A DNA stretch of 17,363 bases, from positions 1 to 17,363 of the forward strand of contig JBIILZ010000084.1 of the NCBI GenBank assembly GCA_044338255.1, read 5' to 3'. Within the stretch, counting starts at the first letter, position 1. The number at the start of each line of letters is the position of its first letter. The position numbers and the translations under genes are program-made. Source of the stretch: CAIUVD01 sp044338255. GTDB lineage: Bacteria; Planctomycetota; UBA11346. This document shows, piece by piece, positions 1 through 7,532 of this stretch. Under the pieces are notes generated by a model. It was not told where the DNA came from. It made no database searches and saw nothing but the letters and a program-made list of their open reading frames with translations.

Positions 1-1
1 T

Positions 2-3000
2 AGGCGCAGCCTCGGGGTTGGCGGGGAAGGTCAGCAGGAGTCCATCCTGATCGACGACCGGTCCGAGCTGGCCGATGCGCACGCGCAGGTCTTCGCTGCC
101 GACCTCGACCCACAAGAGATGTCCGTGACCTTCACTGGCGGGCTCCAAGGCGTATCGCGCACTGCCGGCGGTCTGCCAGTTAAGCTGCGCCGGATCGGCG
201 GCGGTGCGGCTGGCGACGGGCTTGCCGGCCTCTGGCACCGTCGCCGGCGTCGCCCGCAGGCCGGCGGCTTCGGCCAGCAGCAGACCACCTGGCAGGAAGC
301 GTACCTGGGCCAGCCCGGGATCACCGGCGAGTTCGGCGACGCGGGCGATGGCGCCTTGCCGATCGAAGGCCAGGGCCACCGCCGGCTCGGGCGGTAGACC
401 CTCGCTGCGCGTCCCGGCCAACAGGCAGCCGACGCCCTCGGCGGTGGGTTCGATGCCGGCGATGTCGGCGGGCAGGCGTTGCTGCCAGAGGATCGCCCCG
501 CCCGCGAGGCTGAGGCACACCAGGGCGTGGGTCGTGGCCGTGGGCGTGACGTGGAGGTACAGGCGATCGCCGCCCTGATCCGCGCTCGCCAGGGCAACGC
601 GCCCATCGATGACGCCGACCCATTCGCCATAGAGACGACGAACGGTGCCAGAATAGCGATCGAGGCTCACCATCTGGCCGGTGGTGTTCACCGCCCAGAT
701 GGTGTCGCCTTGCGCCGCCGCCAGACGGGCGATGCCGGGGACCTTCCAGCGCAACCGGCCGAAGCCGAGGTCCCAGCAACTTAAAGTACTGTCATCCTGA
801 CGGGCATAGAGATCGGCGCCCATCAGCAGCGGAGCCTGCGGGCTGTCGATGGGCAGGTTCGCCAAGACCACGCCGTTGAGGGCATCGACCAGCTGGCTCT
901 GATCATGACCGAGGTCCGGCAGCCACAGCATGCGTCCGTCGATGAGGCGCGCATCGCGCAGGGCGGGAGCCTGCCCAGTGAGGCGCCAGAGGGGTTCGAG
1001 TTCAACTCCGGCACGGCGCGGTTGCGCGGGGTGCGCCGGCAGGGCCACGAGGTCGCCGCCGTCGGTAAGCAGCACCAAATCGTCGGCGGTCAGCAGCGGC
1101 CGGGCGGGACTCTCTTCGGCGGTGGCGGGAGGAATGGCGTGACGCCACAGCTCGACGCCGGTGGCGAGGTCGTGCACCGCTGCCCATAGGCCTTCCGGGC
1201 GGGTACCGGGCAGGGCGGCGGCGACCGCCTGTTGGCCAGGTCCGAGGGTGGTCGGCCAGACCAGTACGCTGCGCTCGTTGATGGTCACCGGCTCGACCAT
1301 CTCGCCGCCGAGGGTGCCGTGGAGAATGACATTCTTGTCGCCACGCAGGACTTCGGCGGTGAAGGGCGAGCGCACCGTGAGAGCGAGCACCGCCGGCACC
1401 AGATCGGAGCTGAAGGAATGGACCTCGACGTCATTGAAGCGCAGCAGGACATCGTCGCTGAGCAGGCCGGCAGCGGCAGCGCTGGTACCGGGCATGATCT
1501 CGATGGGAATGCCCATGGGGGCCTGCTGTGGTCGCGATCTGACGCCGAGCAACGGCCGTTGTGGCGTGCGCCACCAGGCTTCGCTGCCGTTGGTGATGCG
1601 ATTGGCGGTGAGCACGCCATCGGCATAGCCGATCACCATGCCGCCGCCGACCAGGGTTCCCCGGCCGCGTTTAGCGGCGACCTCCCAGGCATGATCAAGG
1701 GCCGGCAGGGGCACGCTCGCGACGGTGCTCCACGGCAAGGGCGAGCCGGCCCGCAAGCGTGCCCGGCCGCCGGCGGCCAAGGTCCGCAGATGCAGGGCCA
1801 GGCCGTCGCGCAGCACCACCGGCGGGGTGGCGGCGGGAGCTTGCGCGACCTGCGTGTAGCCGGCCATCGCCGCCGCCGTATCGCCCCGGCTTTCGGCGTG
1901 GCGGGCGTGCCAGTAGGTGGCTTCGAGAGTCAATGAGGGATCACGTGCGGCGAGGGCCTCGAAGCGCGCCAACAACCCCAGCCAGGGCTCACCGCTCGCC
2001 AGGTCGAGACGCCGGCGCAGCAATTTCGCGGCTTTCTGCGCGTATTCATTGCCGGCACCGCGCTTGAAGGCCTCGTCATACCAGCTCAGGGCGATGTCGA
2101 CCTGATCGCGCGCGGCGGCGATCGCGGCCAGGGCGACGACGCTGCGGATATCCTTGGCATCGCTTTGCGCCACCGCCGTCAGACGTTCGACGACGCTGAC
2201 CGCACCGCCTTGGGCCGCGACGTACGAACCCCCGCCGTCACCGCTATCGGCGGCGACGATCAGGGTCTGATCGCCAGCGCTGATGCCCACCGGACGTTCG
2301 AGACTGCGCTGCGACACCAGCGTGCCTGACGGCGGATCATAGATCGCCACCGCTTCGCGGCCGGCGATCACCAGGGCTTTGTCGCCGAGCACCGCTTGCA
2401 GGTCGGCATTGAGGGCATTGATGGCGCCACCACCGGGCACCACGGCATTCCACAGTGCCTGGCGTTTTTCGACATCCACCGCCACCAGGCGATTGCTGCC
2501 GGCAATGAAGGCCCGCCCATCGCCAACAGCCAGGACCTCGCCATTGGCGCCATCGCCACGATAGGTCTGGGGGCTGCGCTCACCGTTGACGATCAAGGCC
2601 TGGTTCGGCAGATCGGCGGGCGTGATCACCGCCGTCTGGCCGTCGGAGACGATCGCTCCCATACGTACCGATCCCTGCTGGTTCAGGCCATCAGCGACGT
2701 TCTCACCGGGTGCCCGGTAGGTCCACACGCGTTGCAGATCGCCATCGGCACCGACGCGCGCGAGAATCCCGCTGTTGGACAGCACCAGCAGTCGACCATC
2801 GACCACCGCCAGCCCGGGGATCAGGGCAAAGGCCTGATCCCCGCTGAACATCCATGGGCGATGCCCGGCCAGACGCGCGACTAAAATGTCCCACACCAGA
2901 CGGCCATTGTCCTGACGGTAGGCCTGCACGCGCAGATCGGCGGCATCGTCGTCGGTCACCACCAGGGCCACCGCCACCAGCTGATCGATGGCCACCGGCG

Positions 3001-3982
3001 CCGAGACCAGGGGATTGAAGCCCATCGCCGGACTGTCCTCGCGCCAGCGCATCACGCCATCACGGTCGAGGGCGACCAGCACCACGCGCTGCCCGTCCTT
3101 GACTCCGACCACGGCGAAGCCGTCGCGGAGCACCGCCGGTTGGCACTGACGGCGCAAGAGCGCCGAATTGCCCACGGTCGTCAGGTTGCCCTGCTGACGT
3201 CCGACGAGGTGATCGATGACGAAGGCGCGCAGGCCATCCGAGCCGCATACGGCATCGCCGAGCGGACGGCTCAGCCCGATGCGTGCGATCGGCCCCTTGC
3301 CCTCGGTTCGCAGCTGGCGGTTGCCGAGCCGGCTCGGCACGGCCCGCAGATCAAGCGGCTGGCGCCACATCTCCTGAGCATTGTCGAGATTCGCCGGCGG
3401 CACGCTCAACGGCACGCTCAGCAGAGCGCGGGCCTGCGCATAGCGCTGGCCGCGGGGCGTCGCGGTCTGCGTTTCGCCGGCCATCGCCGCCCGTTGCAGG
3501 TAGGAACCGAGACGACCCGCATCCCAGGCGCGATCGGCGAGGGCCCGCCAGGTGGCGGTGGCCGCCGACGTTCCCGGATAGCTGCGCGTCAGGGCGCGCA
3601 GTTCCGCGTCATTGTTGCGGATCTCGCCGCGCCGACGTTCGGCCAGCGGGGCGTAGACGTCTTGGAAGCGATTGGCGAGACCGAGGTCTTGCAGACGCTG
3701 CCAGAGGACTTCCGACAAGGGCAAGGCAGTGCCGGTGGCGCCGGGGGCCTCGACCAGGTGATCCCCATGGCGGGCCATCAACTGCTGAACTCGTTCGAGC
3801 AGGGCGCCATCCTCGGCGCTGGCGTTGGCGCCGCGCTTGGCGAGATCGTCGAAGAGCTCCTGGGCTTCCTTGCGGACTTCGAAGGGCGTCGCGACCTGCG
3901 CCTCGGCAGCGGCGGCGGAGGGGATTCCAGCCCCGCCACCGAGAGCGGCGAGCAGCAGCAAGGTAGCGGAAAGTGAGCGCAC
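2..3982 (-). CDS. Large exported protein: signal peptide, PQQ beta-propeller, TPR-like region, PDZ domain, second PQQ propeller (3' end outside window)
   Basis: The frame is open from GTG at 3982 to the window edge (1327 codons, no stop seen), so the C-terminus is missing. The N-terminus MRSLSATLLLLAALGGG, followed by an AAAA-EAQ site, is a typical Sec signal peptide, so the protein probably acts in the periplasm or outer envelope. Residues about 220-590 and 900-1327 carry repeated PQQ/BamB-like blades with the pattern alDxxtGxxxWxxxxP (AYRQDNGRLVWDI, AVDVEKRQALWNAVVPGG, VHDLATGVELWRHAIPPA, CLSLAGGAILWQQRLPAD). Residues about 590-750 are alanine-rich helices resembling TPRs (ALSWYDEAFKRG). 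Residues about 809-894 form a clear PDZ domain (IEIMPGTSAAAAGLLSDDVL). The role is unknown; it is probably a scaffold or binding protein of the envelope. The same frame is open upstream to an ATG at 4093, but the signal peptide favours GTG 3982. No convincing Shine-Dalgarno site was found. Confidence 0.85.
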   Translation of the reverse strand, partial: MRSLSATLLLLAALGGGAGIPSAAAAEAQVATPFEVRKEAQELFDDLAKRGANASAEDGALLERVQQLMARHGDHLVEAPGATGTALPLSEVLWQRLQDLGLANRFQDVYAPLAERRRGEIRNNDAELRALTRSYPGTSAATATWRALADRAWDAGRLGSYLQRAAMAGETQTATPRGQRYAQARALLSVPLSVPPANLDNAQEMWRQPLDLRAVPSRLGNRQLRTEGKGPIARIGLSRPLGDAVCGSDGLRAFVIDHLVGRQQGNLTTVGNSALLRRQCQPAVLRDGFAVVGVKDGQRVVLVALDRDGVMRWREDSPAMGFNPLVSAPVAIDQLVAVALVVTDDDAADLRVQAYRQDNGRLVWDILVARLAGHRPWMFSGDQAFALIPGLAVVDGRLLVLSNSGILARVGADGDLQRVWTYRAPGENVADGLNQQGSVRMGAIVSDGQTAVITPADLPNQALIVNGERSPQTYRGDGANGEVLAVGDGRAFIAGSNRLVAVDVEKRQALWNAVVPGGGAINALNADLQAVLGDKALVIAGREAVAIYDPPSGTLVSQRSLERPVGISAGDQTLIVAADSGDGGGSYVAAQGGAVSVVERLTAVAQSDAKDIRSVVALAAIAAARDQVDIALSWYDEAFKRGAGNEYAQKAAKLLRRRLDLASGEPWLGLLARFEALAARDPSLTLEATYWHARHAESRGDTAAAMAGYTQVAQAPAATPPVVLRDGLALHLRTLAAGGRARLRAGSPLPWSTVASVPLPALDHAWEVAAKRGRGTLVGGGMVIGYADGVLTANRITNGSEAWWRTPQRPLLGVRSRPQQAPMGIPIEIMPGTSAAAAGLLSDDVLLRFNDVEVHSFSSDLVPAVLALTVRSPFTAEVLRGDKNVILHGTLGGEMVEPVTINERSVLVWPTTLGPGQQAVAAALPGTRPEGLWAAVHDLATGVELWRHAIPPATAEESPARPLLTADDLVLLTDGGDLVALPAHPAQPRRAGVELEPLWRLTGQAPALRDARLIDGRMLWLPDLGHDQSQLVDALNGVVLANLPIDSPQAPLLMGADLYARQDDSTLSCWDLGFGRLRWKVPGIARLAAAQGDTIWAVNTTGQMVSLDRYSGTVRRLYGEWVGVIDGRVALASADQGGDRLYLHVTPTATTHALVCLSLAGGAILWQQRLPADIAGIEPTAEGVGCLLAGTRSEGLPPEPAVALAFDRQGAIARVAELAGDPGLAQVRFLPGGLLLAEAAGLRATPATVPEAGKPVASRTAADPAQLNWQTAGSARYALEPASEGHGHLLWVEVGSEDLRVRIGQLGPVVDQDGLLLTFPANPEAAP

Positions 3983-4118
3983 GGCGGCATCATGGGCGGT
4001 TCTCGCCCGCTGCCAGTGTCGGAGTTCCCCTGGGAGCCTATCTCCGTAGAGACGCGTGGTCGCGCCCGGCGGCACGACCACGCGTGTGCCCATGTCGGCA
4101 ACCACCCAGAGGTGCTGC

Positions 4119-4274
4119 GATCGGGCGGCAGCCGAGCTGCACTCTACCGAGACTCCCATGCTGACCATTGCCCTGGCCTGCGGCTTTGCCGGACTGGGTC
4201 AATTCTATCGCTGCTTCAATCAGCGCTTCGGCTGTGCGCCGCGGCGCTACCGCGCAGGTTTTCGCCGGGTTTAG
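4119..4274 (+). pseudogene. Remnant of an AraC-family transcription regulator (second helix-turn-helix only)
   Basis: The plus frame ending at TAG 4272-4274 encodes TPMLTIALACGFAGLGQF followed by YRCFNQRFGCAPRRYR. This is the classic C-terminal half of the AraC/XylS DNA-binding domain (pattern IAxxxGFxxxxxFxRxFxxxFGxxPxxYR). Recognisable homology begins at about 4119-4125. The reading frame is closed upstream by TAG at 4047-4049, and neither of the other two plus frames shows the first helix-turn-helix or a sensor domain. The full family is about 250-300 residues, so over 80% is missing. The remnant's stop overlaps the stop of the convergent kinase gene by 4 bp. I infer a decayed or rearranged gene. 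A functional mini-protein starting at GTG 4056 (72 residues) is possible but unlikely. Confidence 0.75.
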
Positions 4275-6052
4275 CGCGTGGCGGGGATCAGCACCAGCAG
4301 GGCGACGTTGGCGCGGCCACCGACGGCTTCGGCGCGGCCCTGGGTCTGGGCCCAGATCGGGGCGTCGTAGAGTTCATTGAAGGAGCTGGCTTCGACGAGC
4401 GTCGGCAGACGGCCACCGACGGTCTCGATGATGCGCGTGGCGATGACCATCACCGGCACGATCGGACTGAAGGCCTGGGCGGGCTTTTCCGGCCTGGAGC
4501 CTTGCGCCTTCCAGGCCTCGGCCTCCGGCAGCGAGAGCTGGCTGCGTGCACGTTCGGCTTCCCACCATGAGACCACGCGATGCGCGGGACAGGCCCGGCC
4601 GCGGCGATCGACACTGCGCCACCAACCCGCCCCGTCGGGCTTGGCGAGGATGGAGCTGGTCCCGGCGGTGATCGCGCCGTTGCTGGCGACCTCGAATGGC
4701 TGGCTCTTCCACTGCACACCCGACCAACGCCCGAGCGTGAAACGCCCGGCCTGGATGAAGGTCACCTGCGGTTCATTGCCATAAGCCTCGCCGTTGAGGA
4801 AGAGCAGCCCTTCGCCGGGGAAGGCCTGACGCACGGGGGTGATCGACGTACTCGTCAAGGTGATGGGGATGGCGGTGTTGATGCCTTCGGCCACCGTTAC
4901 GTCGCCGTTCCATTCCCAGCGCGGTCCGGCAAGGGTCGAGCGAACGGCAAGGCGATGAGGTCCGGGGGGCACCGCCAACGGTCCGCTGAGCGCCTGCCAA
5001 TTGCCCTGATCGATGCGGACCTGCACATCCTGGTGATCGACCTGCAGGTTGAGGCTCGCCGAGGGCAGCACGGTGCTGACCTTGGCGTGCGGCGTGAACA
5101 GCCAGACTGCGAGAATGACGGCGGTGAGGGCGATGAGGGCGAGCAAGCCGATCATCACGATCGCCCGCCAGCTGCGGGCATGACCCTTGCCGTTTTCCAA
5201 GGCTTCGGCGAGGTCATCGGGAGTCGGCCGCCGGGTGGGATTCTTGGCCAGGCATTGCTCGACGAGCATCGCCAAGCCGGTCGGTACGCTCGGACGCAGC
5301 TCGCGCAAGGGCCGTAGCTTCTCTTCGAGATGGCCGCGCATGACGTCGTAGGCGGTCTTGCCCTCGAAGGGCGGACGGCCGCCGATGAGGTGGTAGAGCG
5401 TCGCTCCCAGACTGTAAATGTCGGAGGCACCAGAGATGGACTTGGGATCGCGGATGCCTTCGGGCGAGACATAGAGCGGCGTACCCACAACCATGCCCGT
5501 ACCGGTCAGGCGCAGCGCCTCGGGATCGTCGAGTTGCTTGGCCAGTCCGAGATCGGCGATCTTCGCCCGCCCGTCCTGCGAGACGAGGACGTTGTCGGGC
5601 TTGATGTCGCGATGGACGATGCCCTTGGCATGGATCGCCGCCAAGCCACGCGCCATCTGCGCGCCAAGGGTGGCGATCACGCCGGTATCCGGAAAGGATC
5701 CCGCCGGACGATCGCTCGGCGGGTGCTCGCGGTCATGGGCTTCCTGCTGGTCGAGGATCTCTCCGAGGCTGCGGCCGTTGATGAATTCCAGGACCAGGTA
5801 GGCCCGACCCTGAGACTCTCCGGCATCGAGTATGCGGATGACGCCTTCGTGATCGATGCGCGCGGCGGCCTTGCCTTCGCGCAGGAAACGTTCGCGGCTG
5901 TTGCCGGTCGAAGCAGTGAGGAATTTGACCGCGACTTCACGGGCGAAGGTCTCGTGCCAACCTTGATAGACAACACCCATCGCGCCCGCGCCGAGCTTGC
6001 GTACGAGTCGCACGTTGCCCACGCGCGTCTGGAGAAGGGGATCGGCAACCAT
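4271..6052 (-). CDS. Membrane Ser/Thr protein kinase 1 with PEGA-like and degenerate FGE-sulfatase-like extracytoplasmic part
   Basis: This 593-residue protein has a complete Hanks-type kinase domain at residues about 14-288: glycine loop GAGAMG (21-26), VAVK Lys43, alphaC Glu59, HRDIKPDN (Asp149, Asn154), DLG Asp167 and SPE 196-198. All catalytic residues are present, so it should phosphorylate Ser/Thr in the cytoplasm. A hydrophobic helix at 296-319 (IVMIGLLALIALTAVILAVW) anchors it. Outside, residues 334-402 resemble a PEGA beta domain. Residues about 430-593 show fragments typical of formylglycine-generating-enzyme/SUMF1-like domains (IQAGRFTLG, RVVSWWEAERA, GGRLPTLVEASSF and a terminal LLVLIPATR), apparently shrunken. 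ATG 6052 is the most upstream start, because an in-frame TAA lies 5 codons before it. No Shine-Dalgarno site is seen. A 99-nt gap separates it from the hydrolase gene upstream. Confidence 0.93.
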   Translation of the reverse strand: MVADPLLQTRVGNVRLVRKLGAGAMGVVYQGWHETFAREVAVKFLTASTGNSRERFLREGKAAARIDHEGVIRILDAGESQGRAYLVLEFINGRSLGEILDQQEAHDREHPPSDRPAGSFPDTGVIATLGAQMARGLAAIHAKGIVHRDIKPDNVLVSQDGRAKIADLGLAKQLDDPEALRLTGTGMVVGTPLYVSPEGIRDPKSISGASDIYSLGATLYHLIGGRPPFEGKTAYDVMRGHLEEKLRPLRELRPSVPTGLAMLVEQCLAKNPTRRPTPDDLAEALENGKGHARSWRAIVMIGLLALIALTAVILAVWLFTPHAKVSTVLPSASLNLQVDHQDVQVRIDQGNWQALSGPLAVPPGPHRLAVRSTLAGPRWEWNGDVTVAEGINTAIPITLTSTSITPVRQAFPGEGLLFLNGEAYGNEPQVTFIQAGRFTLGRWSGVQWKSQPFEVASNGAITAGTSSILAKPDGAGWWRSVDRRGRACPAHRVVSWWEAERARSQLSLPEAEAWKAQGSRPEKPAQAFSPIVPVMVIATRIIETVGGRLPTLVEASSFNELYDAPIWAQTQGRAEAVGGRANVALLVLIPATR

Positions 6053-6151
6053 CGTCGAGGAAGGTTATCCGAGGATTCCAGGCTCCACAAGACGGGCAGG
6101 TTTCAGCGCACCATCTGTTAGCGCCGTGGTACCGCCCGGCCTCGTGCGCGT

Positions 6152-6706
6152 TCAACGCACCAAGGCGCTAAGGGCCTTGAAGGCACCGATGCCGGCCTGG
6201 CGTTGCAGCCGGAAGAGGATGCTCTCCACCGGCAGCGTCAGGGCTCCCAGATGACGCATGGCCTCGAGCGCGAGCAGCGCATGGGCGGGATCACGGCTGG
6301 CGACGGCGTCGGCGGCGACGACGACCCAGCTGCCGCCGGCGATGAGATCGGCGACCGTCGCCAGGACACAGACATGGGCTTCGATGCCGGCGACGATGAC
6401 ATGCGTGCGTCCGCTCCCCGCAAGGTGGCTCTTAAGCGCGGGGTCTTCAACGCATGAGAAATGTATCTTCGGAAAAACCGTCGCCCCCGGCGTTGCCAGA
6501 TACGGCAGCGTCGGCCCCAGCCCCTTCGGGTACTGCTCGGAGATGATCGTCGGCACCTGCAGCAGGGCCGCGCCATCACGCAGTCTGGCGGCCTGGCGGC
6601 CCACCGGCTGATCGGCGGCGATGCCCGGGATCACCGCCTGGAAGCGCTCCTGGAGATCGATCAGCAGGAGCGCGGCATTGGCAGTGGTGAGGTCGAAACG
6701 ATCCAT
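6152..6706 (-). CDS. Isochorismatase-family cysteine hydrolase
   Basis: At 184 residues this is the usual length for the family. The catalytic triad of the isochorismatase/nicotinamidase fold is visible: Asp17 in LLLIDLQERF, Lys80 in VFPKIHFSC and Cys113 in GIEAHVCVLAT, preceded by the GIE cis-peptide motif. The C-terminal GAFKALSALVR resembles the ISOC1/YcaC-like branch, whose natural substrates are mostly unknown; the fold hydrolyses amide or vinyl-ether bonds. The protein is probably cytoplasmic, as no signal peptide is seen. The start is supported by a GGAG Shine-Dalgarno site six bases before the ATG. It sits 20 nt downstream of the PP2C gene and is likely co-transcribed. A link to phosphorylation signalling is not evident from its sequence. 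Confidence 0.92.
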   Translation of the reverse strand: MDRFDLTTANAALLLIDLQERFQAVIPGIAADQPVGRQAARLRDGAALLQVPTIISEQYPKGLGPTLPYLATPGATVFPKIHFSCVEDPALKSHLAGSGRTHVIVAGIEAHVCVLATVADLIAGGSWVVVAADAVASRDPAHALLALEAMRHLGALTLPVESILFRLQRQAGIGAFKALSALVR

Positions 6707-6712
6707 GCTCGG

Positions 6713-6716
6713 CTCC
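6713..6716 (-). promoter_or_regulatory. Ribosome binding site of the isochorismatase-family gene
   Basis: On the minus strand GGAG lies six bases before ATG 6706. It is one of the few clear Shine-Dalgarno sequences in this window and fixes this start. It lies in the 20-nt gap after the PP2C stop codon. Confidence 0.6.
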
Positions 6717-6726
6717 GGTTCCTGGA

Positions 6727-7461
6727 TCAGCCCAGGGCTTTGGTCAAGGCCACGGTGATGTTATCGAGGCCGCCACGCTCATTGGCGAGGTCGACCAGGG
6801 CCATGGCGGCGGCGGCGAGGCTCGGCGCGCTGTTGACGGTCCGCATCAGCTCCTCATCGGTGAGCATGTCGCATAAGCCATCCGAACAGAGCAGGTAGAT
6901 GTCGCCAACGTGGAGATCCTCGATGGTGATGTCGACGGTGACCTGCTCCATGCCCAGGGCGCGGGTGATGATGTTGGCGAGCATCGTGGCTTCCGCGCTG
7001 AGCGGATCGAGCAGCCCTGCCCGCACGCGTTCGGCGACCAGGCTGTGGTCGTTGGAGACCTGTTCGATGCTTTCGCCGACGATGCGATAGATCCGGCTGT
7101 CACCGACATTGGCGGTGATCACCCGATCCTGCATGAAGGCGCAGGCAACCACCGTCGTGCCCATGTCATAGAGGGACGGGTCGACGCTGGCGCGGGAGAG
7201 GATGTGGTCATTGGCGCCGAAAACGGCGTGCTTCATGGACTCGACGATGGCGTCTTCGTTGTTCCAGTCGGCTGGCTTCAGCTGGCGCAGGGCGTGCGAC
7301 ATCACCTGTACCGCCAGCTCGCTGGCGACGTGGCCGCCGGCATGACCGCCCATACCGTCACAGACGATCGAGACCCGGTCGCGTTCGTCGACGTACAGCG
7401 AATCCTCGTTGTTCTCGCGGACGCGGCCCTTGTTGGTGAGCGCGGCCATTTCAATGCGCAT
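6727..7461 (-). CDS. PP2C-type Ser/Thr protein phosphatase (PrpC/Stp1-like)
   Basis: From ATG 7461 the product is 244 residues, close to PrpC/Stp proteins, and consists only of the metal-dependent PPM catalytic domain. Motifs appear in order: RENNED with Asp20, CDGMGGHAGG with Asp35, the GTTVV strand, NVGDSRIYR (Asp121), SNDHSLV, LLCSDGLCDML (Asp194) and GGLDNITVAL (Asp233). All metal-binding Asp residues are present, so it is probably an active cytoplasmic enzyme removing phosphate from Ser/Thr, and the expected antagonist of the nearby Hanks kinases. A TTG at 7503 would add 14 residues that are not family-like, so ATG 7461 is preferred. It lies 71 nt after the SpoIIE-type phosphatase gene and 20 nt before the hydrolase gene, consistent with one transcript. 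Confidence 0.95.
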   Translation of the reverse strand: MRIEMAALTNKGRVRENNEDSLYVDERDRVSIVCDGMGGHAGGHVASELAVQVMSHALRQLKPADWNNEDAIVESMKHAVFGANDHILSRASVDPSLYDMGTTVVACAFMQDRVITANVGDSRIYRIVGESIEQVSNDHSLVAERVRAGLLDPLSAEATMLANIITRALGMEQVTVDITIEDLHVGDIYLLCSDGLCDMLTDEELMRTVNSAPSLAAAAMALVDLANERGGLDNITVALTKALG

Positions 7462-7532
7462 AAGGCAGTCCCAACCAGTAGGTGGATAGCGGTGTGAGGG
7501 CAAACGGTACGGCGCGGTGAAAGTGCATGGAT

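Noticed and set aside
3140..3976. Plus-strand open frame of 278 codons, and others at 1232-1936 and 2396-2884
   Set aside because: They lie antisense to the propeller/PDZ gene, whose minus-strand frame shows a signal peptide, PQQ blades and a PDZ domain.
5937..6155. Minus-strand open frame with a CPSC pair, resembling a zinc ribbon
   Set aside because: Mostly overlaps the kinase 1 start in another frame. One Cys pair is not enough, and the remainder is shadow sequence.
6140..6165. Inverted repeat over the hydrolase stop codon
   Set aside because: Short stem without a T-tract; likely chance in GC-rich sequence.
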